Below are positions 44,805 through 53,529 of a DNA stretch of 64,000 bases, one piece after another. Below the pieces are notes generated by a model that had not been told where the DNA came from, searched no databases, and saw only the letters and a list, made by a program, of their open reading frames with translations. How positions within the stretch are numbered: the first letter of the stretch is position 1; each line of letters begins with the position of its first letter. Location: the NCBI RefSeq assembly GCF_004366075.1, contig NZ_SODU01000003.1:1116001-1180000 (forward strand), read 5' to 3'. Position numbers and translations under genes: made by a program. This DNA comes from Kribbella pratensis (lineage in GTDB: Bacteria; Actinomycetota; Actinomycetes; Propionibacteriales; Kribbellaceae).

Positions 44805-47020
44805 GCCGACGAGTAGGCGCGGATGGAGACGACATGCGCTCGTGGGGCGCCGTTGGTGCGTCGGGTCGTGAGGCGGAGCTGGGTAACTCGGGTGGGGGTC
44901 TCCAAACGGTGGTGCTGTGTGCGATGGTGGTTGTCGGTGACCTTGGCGACCTGCTGCCACGGGCCGTCGCCGTTGCGGACCTCCACGTTGTAGTCCGCCA
45001 CGAGCGTGGGGAGCGACTCGAACGGCGTGCGGTGATGGTGGAGGTTGATGAGGTCCTCTTGGACGTCCGCGTCCAGGACGACGACGATCTCGGACAGGTC
45101 GACCGGCTCGGGCCAGGCGAGTTCGAGCCAGGGCTCGGAGTCCCAGGCGAGATCTTCCGACGACCAGAGGTTCGGGCCGCCGTACGGGCGGGAGTAGCCG
45201 CCGATCACCTTCTCGGGTGCGTACGCCGCGGTCTCGCCGAGGCGGATGCAGAGGCCGCCGCGGGGCAGGATGTGTTTCCAGGCACGGAACTGCTCCGTCC
45301 ACTGCTCGTCGGGCGCCGGATCGTGATGGGCGAAGTGAACCGTGCCGGGGAGTCCCGTCGCAGCAGTGTGTACGGAGATGTCCGGTGTGCTGCGCAGTAT
45401 GACGAACGCGTTGGACGGAGCGGACGGACGCCAGGCCAACGGGACGTGGATCCAGCGCTTCTCGCCGGGCGGCACCTTGACGGTGCAGGAGTCGACGAGC
45501 TTGGCCGGGAGGTAGTTCTGCGCCTTGACCGGGTCGTGGAGCTCGACGGTCAGGGAGCCTCCCGTCGAGTCGACGAGTAACTCGAAACCGTCGAGCGCGG
45601 GGTCGATCGGGATGACCATTCCGAGGTCTGTGGTCAGCGGCAGCGTTCCGGACGAGACCTCGAGGGCCGGTCGGGTCAGGGTGGAGGACGCGGTGACGGT
45701 CGCCGACAATGCAGCGTTTTCCGGATCGTCGTCGATGACGCCCAGAACCGACGAGTCGGCGCGGGTCAGCGCGTGCTTCATCAGGCCGAACCGGTCGTGC
45801 GCCAGCTCGCGTGGCGTCAACCCGTTGCGCAGGGCAACAGCTGCGCCGATGCCGGCTGCTTCACCCAGCAACGCACAGGTCGCCATCACCCGCGTCGTAC
45901 CGAATGCGACATGGCTCGCACTGATGTTCCGTCCCGCCATCCACAGATTCCGGACGTTCCGTGAGTACAGGGAACGCAGCGGAATGTGGTAGTTGCCGGC
46001 CGGATGCCAGTGCTTCGATCCGCGTTCGACCGCGTACACGCCACCGGGCGGGTGCAGGTCGATCGACCAGCCGCCGAAGGCCACGCGGTCGTCGAACTCC
46101 GTCTGGTCGAGCACGTCGTGCTGAGTCAGCACGTGGTCGCCGAGGAACCGCCGGTACTCACGTTTTCCGGGTACCGACCCGATCCACTCCAGGGTCAGGT
46201 TGTCCGCGTCGAACTGCCCCGAGTTCTTGATGTAGTCCCAGATCCCGTACACCACGGCCTGCAGTTCGTCGCGGATCGCCTCGTTGTCGTCGACGACGTC
46301 CAGCTCACCGCCCCACTCGATCCACCAGAACGCGCACCCGTTCATATCGGTCCGGATCACGCGACGTTCCGGAATCGCGGTTTCCGTGACGTCCCGGGCG
46401 AACGACGGCGGCACGAACCGCACCGGTTCCCCGGCGTCCTTGCTGTAGAAGAGGATCGTGCTGCCGAGCGTGTTCGAGTCCGGTACGTCGGGAGCCCACG
46501 ACTCGTCGTACTCCGAACGCGGCTCCCGCCCGGTCCGGTACTCCGCTCCCGCGAGGACGCCGACCAGGCCGTCGCCCGAGCAGTCCACGAACGCCGGGCT
46601 GACGAACCGGATCTCCTTCTCGGACCCCATCTGCCACCCGGTCACCGACCGGATCTCGCCGTCCGCGGCCTCCACGGTCCGGACGTCGGTGTTCAGGTAC
46701 AGCGTTATCCGCGGCTCGGCGCGGACCGCCTCCAGCAGCACGAGATCCCAGTAGTACGGGTTTCCGAGCGGATTCCGGAACTGGTTCTCGACGAGCAGCT
46801 CACCCATGATGCCGGTCTCGCGGGCGAAGCTCTGGACGCCGTGTGCGGTCGCCCCGCACACCCACACCCGCACCTCGCTGGACGAGTTGCCGCCGAGCAC
46901 CGGCCGGTTCTGCACCAGCGCCACGGTGCTCCCCTGCCGCGCGGCGCCGATCGCCGCGCAGATCCCGGCGAGCCCGCCGCCGACGACGGTCAGATCGGAC
47001 TGGACCTCGAGCTGCTGCAT
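44798..47020 (-). CDS. FAD-dependent oxidoreductase with C-terminal carbohydrate-binding-like domain
   Basis: 740 aa from ATG 47018-47020 with GAAAGG upstream. Rossmann FAD motif VVGGGLAGICAAIGAARQGS (12-31) and NRPVLGGNSSSEVRVWV, FVDCSGDGLVGVLAGAEYR and RNLWMAGRNISASHVAFG mark it as a PF12831-type FAD enzyme (about residues 1-480). The C-terminal ~250 residues are beta-rich and discoidin/galactose-binding-like (EIVVVLDADVQEDLINLHHH). Such enzymes oxidise sugars or related polyols in polysaccharide-utilisation loci. Last gene of the six-gene operon, 11 nt after the regulator. Confidence 0.85.
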   Translation of the reverse strand: MQQLEVQSDLTVVGGGLAGICAAIGAARQGSTVALVQNRPVLGGNSSSEVRVWVCGATAHGVQSFARETGIMGELLVENQFRNPLGNPYYWDLVLLEAVRAEPRITLYLNTDVRTVEAADGEIRSVTGWQMGSEKEIRFVSPAFVDCSGDGLVGVLAGAEYRTGREPRSEYDESWAPDVPDSNTLGSTILFYSKDAGEPVRFVPPSFARDVTETAIPERRVIRTDMNGCAFWWIEWGGELDVVDDNEAIRDELQAVVYGIWDYIKNSGQFDADNLTLEWIGSVPGKREYRRFLGDHVLTQHDVLDQTEFDDRVAFGGWSIDLHPPGGVYAVERGSKHWHPAGNYHIPLRSLYSRNVRNLWMAGRNISASHVAFGTTRVMATCALLGEAAGIGAAVALRNGLTPRELAHDRFGLMKHALTRADSSVLGVIDDDPENAALSATVTASSTLTRPALEVSSGTLPLTTDLGMVIPIDPALDGFELLVDSTGGSLTVELHDPVKAQNYLPAKLVDSCTVKVPPGEKRWIHVPLAWRPSAPSNAFVILRSTPDISVHTAATGLPGTVHFAHHDPAPDEQWTEQFRAWKHILPRGGLCIRLGETAAYAPEKVIGGYSRPYGGPNLWSSEDLAWDSEPWLELAWPEPVDLSEIVVVLDADVQEDLINLHHHRTPFESLPTLVADYNVEVRNGDGPWQQVAKVTDNHHRTQHHRLETPTRVTQLRLTTRRTNGAPRAHVVSIRAYSSAQ

Positions 47021-47031
47021 GCACAAGCCTT

Positions 47032-47919
47032 TCAGGTATCTCGCTGTACGACGGGCTGCCCCGGCCCGTTCGGATGATGTGCGGTCAGGTGATCGGGCAC
47101 CCGCTGCGCGACCAGGACGAACAGCAGGCCGGCCGTCAGTACGTCGCTCGCGCGGCCGGCGAAGAACTCGGTCCAGTTCGCGCCGTTCGGCGTACCGGTG
47201 TCGAGGGTGACGTCGGCGATCCGGCCGATCGGCGCGTCCGGCATCCCGGTGATCGCGACCGTGAGCGCGCCCTCCTCGCGGGCGCGCTTGATGAAGTCGA
47301 GCGTGGTCGCATCGGTGCCGGACCGCGTCACCGTCAGCGCGACATCGCCCTCGCCGAGTAAGCCGGCGCCGATCTGCGACGACTGCGGACCGTCGAAGAA
47401 CCAAACCGGGATCCCGATCCGCAGCAGCCGGATGTACAGCTCGCGGGCCGGGATCGCGTCGCCCCACTCGCCGTAGATGTGGGTCCGCCGGGCGCCGGCG
47501 ATCGCGTCCGCGACCCGGGTGGCCGCGGTCAGATCGATCGCGGCCAACGCGTTCCGCAGCGCGTTCGCCTGCGTCGACGCGAGCACGTTCAGCACCTGCT
47601 CGGGCGGATCCGCCGGGCCGATCGCCATACCGATGTCGCTCGCCCACCCGGCCTCCAGACCGCGGCCGACCTCCATCGCCAGCGCGGCCCGCAGCGCGGG
47701 GTACCCGGCGTACCCGAGATGGGTCGACAGCCGGGTGACCGTCGCGGCCGAGGTCTGCGCGGCCCCGGCCAGCTTCGTGATCGAACCGCGCGCGACCTCG
47801 TCCGGGTTCGCCAGGATGTGTTCGGCGACCCGCTGCATCGCACCGTTCAGCTCGGGCAGGGCCCGCTTGACGAGCTGCAACGGACTCGGACTGCCGGCTC
47901 GTTCCATCGAGGAATCCAT
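47032..47919 (-). CDS. RpiR/MurR-family transcriptional regulator
   Basis: 295 aa from ATG 47917-47919 (MDSSMERAGSPSPLQLVKRA); another ATG four codons later is possible. N-terminal HTH_6 domain (RVAEHILANPDEVARGSITK, AAQTSAATVTRLSTHLGYAG) and C-terminal SIS sugar-phosphate domain (ARRTHIYGEWGDAIPARELY, GEGDVALTVTRSGTDATTLD). RpiR proteins sense phosphosugars. It sits inside the operon it probably controls, between the unknown 459-aa protein and the FAD enzyme. Confidence 0.9.
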   Translation of the reverse strand: MDSSMERAGSPSPLQLVKRALPELNGAMQRVAEHILANPDEVARGSITKLAGAAQTSAATVTRLSTHLGYAGYPALRAALAMEVGRGLEAGWASDIGMAIGPADPPEQVLNVLASTQANALRNALAAIDLTAATRVADAIAGARRTHIYGEWGDAIPARELYIRLLRIGIPVWFFDGPQSSQIGAGLLGEGDVALTVTRSGTDATTLDFIKRAREEGALTVAITGMPDAPIGRIADVTLDTGTPNGANWTEFFAGRASDVLTAGLLFVLVAQRVPDHLTAHHPNGPGQPVVQRDT

Positions 47920-47929
47920 TCCGTGATCA

Positions 47930-49309
47930 TCACGTATAGACGAACTGGGCACTCGCGACGCCGTCGGCATCACTCACCACCCGTACCCAGTGCGCACTGA
48001 ACCCGGGCGGGAAAACGGGTGACCGGATCTGCCCCGGCTCGACCGTCAACGTCTCCACCGCGCCGAACCGGCCGTGCCCGTGGAAGTCGATCTCGACCGT
48101 GATCGCCAGCGGGGTGTCGGAGAAGTTCTCCAGGTGCAGACACTTTCCGTCGAAGCCCGTCATCAGGTACGGATCGGACGGAACGCCGGCGGAAACCGTT
48201 GTCTCCCACCACGGCCCACCCCACCCGGCCGGCTTTCCGAAACTCCACAGGTCGTCGGTCTTCCCGAACCACAGCCCGGACTGCGGCTCGGCCGTCGTCG
48301 GGTTGAGCCCGTGGCTCGGTGAAGCGTTGTCCGCACCCGCCACGAGCATCCCGCGCCACGAGCAGAAGTCGCCCAGGACCCACAGGTGCGTCGAGATCGG
48401 ACGGACACCCCAGATCCGGCCGCCGTACGCCCACGGCGACACCTCGTAGAACATCCCGTGGTGGTCCATCAGCAGCCGCTCGTGCTCGACCTCGCGGATC
48501 CGCGGCCACTCGGTCTGCCACTTGTGGTCGAAGCAGTGCGACGCCTTCGGCAGCCGGTACCGGGTCCACTGCTGGTCGGCCTCGGTGAACACCTCGAGGA
48601 TCGCCGACGCCCGGTCCCACCCGGTCGCGAAGATCGTCCCGCCGAACTCGTGCCGTCCGCCGATCGCGGTGAACGGATCGTCCCGCAGGATCTTCCACGA
48701 CGTGCCGTCGTACTCGGCCAGCCGGCCGCGTGACCGCTCGCCGGCCCACTCCGGCTCGGCGTACTCGTTGGAGCACACCACGAGCCGGCCGAAACTCGTG
48801 TAGCAGTCCTTGTAGTGGACCTTCATCTCGCCGTCGGTCCCGAGCTCGTCGTTGAGATCGAAGAGCTGCGTGCACTCGTACGTCGTGATGTCGAGCTCGA
48901 ACAGCTCGCCCTCCATCGCGAGCACGTACACGTGCGTGTCCGGTTTCGTCAGGTGCCGCGACGTACCGCAGACCCGCAACGGCTGCAGCTCCGGGATCGT
49001 CACGATCTTGTGGTCGGCGGAAATCACGTGCGGCCCGAGGACCAGCTTCGACGTCGGAAAATGCACGAAACGGTTGGTGTACGTTCCGTCCACGCCGAGA
49101 GTTTCCGGAACGATTTCCATCGACAGGTCGGCGTCGACCCGGCGCAGGCTGACGCCCGCACCGGACCGCGCCTTGTGGGAGTTGTAGTTCTGGACGTAGA
49201 GCTTCCCGTTCCACGGCATCAGCGAACCGATACCGAGCTCGCTGCGCGGCGGCCCGAAGTCGCCGATCTGCGCGAGATGCGGAAAGACACCTGAAACGTT
49301 CTGCATCAT
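47930..49309 (-). CDS. Unknown 459-aa protein, probably a beta-propeller
   Basis: 459 aa from ATG 49307-49309, overlapping the permease stop (ATGA) with AGGGA upstream. The sequence is a series of ~50-residue beta-rich blocks (SLMPWNGKLYVQNYNSHKAR, TSFGRLVVCSNEYAEPEWAG, EFGGTIFATGWDRASAILEV, LVLGPHVISADHKIVTIPEL) reading like propeller blades; no signal peptide, so probably cytoplasmic. Histidine/aspartate-rich patches (MDHHGMFYEVSPW) could be a catalytic or metal site. Flanked by ABC permeases and an RpiR regulator, a lyase or isomerase on the imported sugar is conceivable. No family recognised. Confidence 0.75.
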   Translation of the reverse strand: MMQNVSGVFPHLAQIGDFGPPRSELGIGSLMPWNGKLYVQNYNSHKARSGAGVSLRRVDADLSMEIVPETLGVDGTYTNRFVHFPTSKLVLGPHVISADHKIVTIPELQPLRVCGTSRHLTKPDTHVYVLAMEGELFELDITTYECTQLFDLNDELGTDGEMKVHYKDCYTSFGRLVVCSNEYAEPEWAGERSRGRLAEYDGTSWKILRDDPFTAIGGRHEFGGTIFATGWDRASAILEVFTEADQQWTRYRLPKASHCFDHKWQTEWPRIREVEHERLLMDHHGMFYEVSPWAYGGRIWGVRPISTHLWVLGDFCSWRGMLVAGADNASPSHGLNPTTAEPQSGLWFGKTDDLWSFGKPAGWGGPWWETTVSAGVPSDPYLMTGFDGKCLHLENFSDTPLAITVEIDFHGHGRFGAVETLTVEPGQIRSPVFPPGFSAHWVRVVSDADGVASAQFVYT

Positions 49310-50130
49310 TTGATCCCTGTATGAGTCATGGCGGCGATGAAGCGGCGTTGCAGGACGACGAACACGATCAGCACCGGCACGATCGAGATCACCGAGGCGG
49401 CCATCGTCAGGCCGGGCGCGATCTGGCCCTGTTCGTCGACGAAGTTCGTCAGGCTGAGCGGCAGCGTGTACCGGTCCGGGTTGCTGATCAGCACCAGCGG
49501 CGTCTCGTAGTCGTTCCAGGACCAGACGAACGCGAGGATGCCGAGCGCGCTCATCACCGGCGTTGCCAACGGCAAGTAGATCCGGGTGAACACCCGCCAC
49601 TCGTTGGCGCCGTCCATCCGCGCGGCCTCGGCGAACTCCGCCGGCTGGCTGACGAAGAACTGGCGCATCAGGAATGTTCCGAGCACGGTGAACATCCCCG
49701 GCAGGATCAGCGCCCAGAGCGTGTCGTACAGCCCGAGTTTCTGGAAGTAGATGAACCGCGGAACGAGCAGCAGTTGGGCCGGAATGATCGCCGTCGCCAG
49801 GTACAGCAGGAACAGCTTGTCCCGGCCCTTGAACGACATCCGGGCGAACGCGTAGCCGGCCATCGTCGCCGTGATCAGCTCTCCCGCGACCCGCAGCAGC
49901 GCCACGAACACCGAGCGGCCGAACGCCGGAAGGACCGAGGTCGCCCCGCTCAGGACTGTGCTGAAGTTGTCCCACTGGAACGGGTCCGGGATCCACTGCA
50001 TCGGGATCTTGTAGGCGTCCACGTCCGGCTTCAGCGCGGTCGAGATCATCCACGCGAACGGTGCCAGGAAAGCGATGGCGAGGATCCACAGCGGCACGCC
50101 CCAGATCCATTTGCTGTACTTGTTAGTCAT
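49306..50130 (-). CDS. ABC sugar permease, MalG type
   Basis: 274-aa inner-membrane permease with six helices and the EAA loop EFAEAARMDGANEWRVFTRI followed by YLPLATPVMS (about residues 165-195) that docks the ATPase. N-terminus MTNKYSKWIWGVPLWILAIA. CUT1-type sugar importer subunit; overlaps the other permease by 8 nt and the next gene by 4 nt. No ATPase gene is in the operon, so a shared MsiK-like ATPase is expected elsewhere. Confidence 0.92.
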   Translation of the reverse strand: MTNKYSKWIWGVPLWILAIAFLAPFAWMISTALKPDVDAYKIPMQWIPDPFQWDNFSTVLSGATSVLPAFGRSVFVALLRVAGELITATMAGYAFARMSFKGRDKLFLLYLATAIIPAQLLLVPRFIYFQKLGLYDTLWALILPGMFTVLGTFLMRQFFVSQPAEFAEAARMDGANEWRVFTRIYLPLATPVMSALGILAFVWSWNDYETPLVLISNPDRYTLPLSLTNFVDEQGQIAPGLTMAASVISIVPVLIVFVVLQRRFIAAMTHTGIK

Positions 50131-50941
50131 TGAGGGCCCTCCCTCGCTGCGCCCGCCAGGTGAGCAGGGTCAGGACGAGTACGCCGACGAACGTCACCAG
50201 GCCGATCGCCGACGCGTAACCGAACCGGTAGAACTGGAAACCGGTCTGGTACATGTAGTACGAGATCGTGGTGGTCGCGTCGCCCGGACCACCCGCGGTG
50301 ATCAAGGCGATCAGGCCGAAGCCCTGCGACGCCCCGATGATCAGCGTGACCAGCAGGAAGATCGTTGTCGGCAGCAACGACGGCCAGGTGATCACACGGA
50401 ACTTCGACCACGCGGAAGCACCGTCGATGTCGGCCGCTTCGTACAACTGCCGCGGCGCGTCCTGCAGCGCGGACAGGTAGATCAGCGAGCAGTACCCGAC
50501 GCCGCCCCAGACCGCCATCACGATCAGTGCCGGCAGCGCCCAGTGCGAGGACGCGAACCACCCCGGCTGGAGCCCGAACGCGTCGAGGACCTGGTTCACC
50601 AGACCGGCCTTCGGGTTCATCAGCATCAACCAGGTCATGCCGATCGCGACCACGTTGACGATGTACGGCAGGAAGAAGATCGCCCGGAGCACGGCGCGGC
50701 CTGGGAGCGGACGGTTGAGCGCGATCCCGAGCGCGAGTCCGAGGACGACGGTGAGCGGGACCGACACCACGACGTACACGAGTGTCAGGCCGATCGCGTG
50801 CCAGAACCCGGGGTCCCGGGCGATCGCGACGAAGTTGTCGATGCCGTTGAAGGTGATGCCACCGAGGCCGGACACCAGGTTCCAGTCCGTGAAGGCGAGC
50901 ACGACGACGCTGATCAGGGGAATCAACGTGAACGCGATCAC
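50123..50941 (-). CDS. ABC sugar permease, MalF type (5' end apparently frameshifted)
   Basis: MalF-like permease with EAA loop RQLYEAADIDGASAWSKFRV then ITWPSLLPT and GQ-rich TGFQFYRFGYASAIGLVTFV. Canonical coding continues upstream of the listed GTG start: in the same frame reads GIRPSGWIGFLFIAPNLLG, the normal first half of TM1, and ATVVAAGTEARTEQGS before it, but no ATG/GTG/TTG occurs before the stop codon at 51058. The natural start, ATG 51054-51056 overlapping the binding-protein stop (TGATG), is one nt out of frame; dropping one C in AGCCGCC (about 51044-51050) would restore MASATVVAAG. So this is either a sequencing/assembly error or a real frameshift. Otherwise a typical CUT1 permease. 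Confidence 0.8.
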   Translation of the reverse strand: MIAFTLIPLISVVVLAFTDWNLVSGLGGITFNGIDNFVAIARDPGFWHAIGLTLVYVVVSVPLTVVLGLALGIALNRPLPGRAVLRAIFFLPYIVNVVAIGMTWLMLMNPKAGLVNQVLDAFGLQPGWFASSHWALPALIVMAVWGGVGYCSLIYLSALQDAPRQLYEAADIDGASAWSKFRVITWPSLLPTTIFLLVTLIIGASQGFGLIALITAGGPGDATTTISYYMYQTGFQFYRFGYASAIGLVTFVGVLVLTLLTWRAQRGRALND

Positions 50942-51055
50942 GCCGAGCAGGTTCGGGGCGATGAACAGGAACCCGATCCAGCCGGACGGACGGATCCCGG
51001 AGCCCTGCTCGGTCCGGGCCTCGGTGCCGGCCGCGACGACCGTGGCGGCTGGCCA

Positions 51056-52357
51056 TCAGGGCCTCCTCTCGTTACGGGCGATCGCGGCGTCGGCGAGCCG
51101 CCGTACCTCACGGATCGCGACGCCGGGGTCCTTCTCGCCGAGGCAGCAGAGGTCGCGCTGCTGCTTCACCGCCAGGGAAATCTCCGGAAATCCGGTCAGC
51201 CGGGTGTCGGTCGCGAGCTTCGGATCGGACGCCAGGACGACGCGCCGGAACGAGTCGAGGTCGAAGTACTTCTCCGGCTCTTTTCCGAGCATTCCGGAAA
51301 CGATCTGCTCGTCGGTGACGTTGCCGAGCGCCGGCATCTTGCCGCCCTTGAGCATCGGCGTCGCGCCCTCGGTCAGCCAGAACTTCACGAACGCCCAGGC
51401 CGCCTCGAACTTCGGCGACTTCGGGTTGACCATGATGAAGTTGCTGAACGATCCGCCGTTCCAGTTCTGGCCGTCGACGGTCGGCGACGGCGCGAACGCG
51501 ACCTTGAAGTCGTGCGGGTACTTCTTCGCGTCGTACAGGTAGCGCAGGTTGAACGGTGCGGTCGACCAGAGGTGGAACTCCTCGCCGAGGAACGAGTTCT
51601 GCTGGTACGCGTCAAGATGCCGGGACAGCACCTCGGTCCACGGGAACGCCGTACCTTCCGCGATCATCTCGCGGCCGAGGCGGAAGCCCTGCTCGAAGTG
51701 CGGATCGCCGAAGTTCGAGCGGTTTCCGTCGTACCAGTAGTTCGGCCCGAGGGCGATCCGGGCGACGTCGGGCAGCGTGTACGTGCCGACCGTCTTGTCC
51801 GTCGTCAGCTTCTTCGCCGTCGCGCGGAACTCGTCGATCGTCCACGACTGCGGGAGCTCGACCTTGGCCTGCTGCCGGAGCTTCTCGTTGAACAGCACGA
51901 AGAACGGCTCCCGCGCGGTGGCGAGCGCCTTGACCTTGCCGTTGTCGATGTACGACCGCGGCTGCTCGGTGTCGAGGAACACCTGCAGGTCCGGGTCCGC
52001 CTTCACGCGATCGGTCAGGTCCGCCGCCAGTCCGGACCCGGCCCGCAACGCCATCGCACCCTGCGAGTACGTGAAGTACACGTCGATGTCGACGCCGCCC
52101 TGGAGGGCGGTGTCGAGCTTGAGGTTGCCGCGGTCGTCGTTCACGAACCGCGTGTAGTTCACCTTGTACTGCGGAAACTTCTCCTGGAACGCCTTCACCA
52201 CATCAGCCGGCCCGGATGCCGCCGGCACCCCGCCCCACACCTGCAGAGCCCCCGACCGCCCACCGTCACCACCGGAACACCCCGGCACCACAGCAGCCGC
52301 CAGCCCTGCCCCCACCCCGGCCAACACCTCCCGCCGAGAAAATCCTTTACGCCTCAC
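51056..52357 (-). CDS. Extracellular solute-binding protein, Tat lipoprotein
   Basis: 433-aa CUT1-type sugar-binding protein. The N-terminus is a twin-arginine lipoprotein signal: SRREVLAGVGAGLAAAVVPGC with lipobox VVPGC (Cys27). The mature part has the family fold (QVWGGVPAASGPADVVKAFQ, DIDVYFTYSQGAMALRAG, LPQSWTIDEFRATAKKL, NFIMVNPKSPKFEAAWAF). GTG start with GGGAGGTGGG upstream. First gene of the operon, behind a promoter with an operator-like TTGCGCAA. Ligand unknown. Confidence 0.93.
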   Translation of the reverse strand: MRRKGFSRREVLAGVGAGLAAAVVPGCSGGDGGRSGALQVWGGVPAASGPADVVKAFQEKFPQYKVNYTRFVNDDRGNLKLDTALQGGVDIDVYFTYSQGAMALRAGSGLAADLTDRVKADPDLQVFLDTEQPRSYIDNGKVKALATAREPFFVLFNEKLRQQAKVELPQSWTIDEFRATAKKLTTDKTVGTYTLPDVARIALGPNYWYDGNRSNFGDPHFEQGFRLGREMIAEGTAFPWTEVLSRHLDAYQQNSFLGEEFHLWSTAPFNLRYLYDAKKYPHDFKVAFAPSPTVDGQNWNGGSFSNFIMVNPKSPKFEAAWAFVKFWLTEGATPMLKGGKMPALGNVTDEQIVSGMLGKEPEKYFDLDSFRRVVLASDPKLATDTRLTGFPEISLAVKQQRDLCCLGEKDPGVAIREVRRLADAAIARNERRP

Positions 52358-52375
52358 AACCCACCTCCCACCAGA

Positions 52376-52413
52376 TTGCGCAAAAGATTAGCGACCCCAG
52401 CCCCTCCTGCCTA
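52376..52413 (-). promoter_or_regulatory. Promoter and operator of the sugar-uptake operon
   Basis: On the minus strand TAGGCA (52408-52413), 17-nt spacer, TAATCT (52385-52390); immediately downstream lies the perfect palindrome TTGCGCAA (52376-52383), placed to block transcription start. A related AACGCAAATCTTTTT stretch lies ~40 nt upstream (52419-52433). Candidate target of the RpiR regulator of this operon. Confidence 0.5.
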
Positions 52414-52439
52414 CCCCCAACGCAAATCTTTTTCAGAAC

Positions 52440-52535
52440 CGCTAACGACAGGAGGTAGTAGCTCCTGCCCGCCACCGACGCCCGCTCTCCAGCGCAGCTC
52501 GGCCAGCTCCACAGGCGTACCTCCTGTCGTTAGCG
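52440..52535. repeat. 96-bp inverted-repeat element, copy 1
   Basis: 18-bp perfect terminal inverted repeats, CGCTAACGACAGGAGGTA (52440-52457) and its complement (52518-52535), enclose 60 bp. The right arm contains the TAA stop codon of the AbiEi-like gene. Same length and ends as the copy at 53434-53529, but the inner 60 bp differ. Confidence 0.85.
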
Positions 52536-53381
52536 CCCCACGAGCGCGGCGCGAACGGTCTCAATCACCCAGACCGGATCCCCGATCACCTGCTGATAGG
52601 TGAACCGCAGCACCAACCAGCCGGCGGCAACCAGGTCGTCGTACCGCCGGCAATCCGCAGCGAACGCACCAGGCGACCCGTGGAACTCGTAGCCCTCAGC
52701 CTCCAGCGCGATCCGCGCGGCCCGATGCCCGAGATCGACCCGAACCCGGATACCGCCTGCGTACACAACGACCTGCGGCTCGAAGTCCTCGATCCCAGCG
52801 CCGATCAGCAGGCTCCGCAACATCGACTCCAGGAAACTCTCGGACCGCGTGATGGCTGTGGCGGCGACCCGAACCGCGTTCGGACGACCCGGTCCACGCA
52901 TCGCCTCGGCCGCAGCTTCCAACTCTTCCTTCGCCAGCCTGCCAGTGGCCAACGCCGCGTCAGCTACCGCGAGAGCCTCGCCGAACGGCAGGAGTCGTGA
53001 ACAATCGAGGACCGTTCGCAGCAGGCCCGTCAGCCGAGCATCTCGCTCCTCGTGCGAGACCGCTGCCCAGTGCAGCTCAGCCGGGCGGCCCGGCCGCGGC
53101 CTGCGGTGAGCAGGAACCGTGACGTGCGGCTTCTCCGGTCGTACGAGCAGCGGCAGTCCCCAAGCCGTTGCGGCGCTTGTATAGGAAACGACACCGTCGT
53201 ACGCGATCGCAGCAAGTCGGTCCGCTCCGAGACTCGGCAGACCGTAGACCCCGCGTGCAAGCCGCTCGACCTCGCCTCGCTGCATCGCCGCTTTCAAGGC
53301 CCCAGGCGAGACCAGGCCGACCAGCTGCGCGGCTGTCGCACAGCCGCCGAGCCGGGCCAGGATCTCGGCGACAACGGTCAC
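52530..53381 (-). CDS. AbiEi-like / DUF559-type protein
   Basis: 283 aa. N-terminal AbiEi_4-like winged helix (LGGCATAAQLVGLVSPGALK, RLARGVYGLPSLGADRLAAI) and C-terminal nuclease-like DUF559 (Vsr fold) region (GIRVRVDLGHRAARIALEAE, GYEFHG, DDLVAAGWLVLRFTYQQVIG) with conserved Asp/Glu. This domain pair is common in actinobacteria, often as lone genes of unknown role; type IV toxin-antitoxin or defence links have been proposed for the parts. It stands alone, bounded on both sides by 96-bp inverted-repeat elements, one of which supplies its stop codon. Confidence 0.82.
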   Translation of the reverse strand: MTVVAEILARLGGCATAAQLVGLVSPGALKAAMQRGEVERLARGVYGLPSLGADRLAAIAYDGVVSYTSAATAWGLPLLVRPEKPHVTVPAHRRPRPGRPAELHWAAVSHEERDARLTGLLRTVLDCSRLLPFGEALAVADAALATGRLAKEELEAAAEAMRGPGRPNAVRVAATAITRSESFLESMLRSLLIGAGIEDFEPQVVVYAGGIRVRVDLGHRAARIALEAEGYEFHGSPGAFAADCRRYDDLVAAGWLVLRFTYQQVIGDPVWVIETVRAALVGR

Positions 53382-53433
53382 CCATCGATACTGCGGGATT
53401 CGCGGCGACTGGCGCGGAAGTTGTCCACAGGCC

Positions 53434-53529
53434 CGCTAACGACAGGAGGTAGTCGCCTCGGTGACGACCCGGCACGCTCAGCCGATCGGTGCGGATCGGC
53501 TCGACGGGCAGTACGTCCTGTCGTTAGAG
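53434..53529. repeat. 96-bp inverted-repeat element, copy 2
   Basis: Left arm 53434-53451 is identical to copy 1; the right arm (53512-53527) matches with one substitution. The interior contains its own dyad AGCCGATC-GGTGCG-GATCGGCT. The right arm contains the TAA stop of murB. With copy 1 it brackets a 994-bp repeat-plus-gene unit. Confidence 0.85.

Noticed and set aside
47021..47647. Upstream extension of the FAD oxidoreductase frame
   Set aside because: It reads through the RpiR gene out of frame; the FAD motif begins at the ATG at 47018-47020, which has its own ribosome-binding site.
52440..53529. The 96-bp elements as integron attC sites
   Set aside because: Length and palindromic shape are suggestive, but the ends read CGCTAAC/GTTAGCG instead of the attC core RYYYAAC/GTTRRRY, no integrase gene is seen, and both elements sit at stop codons.
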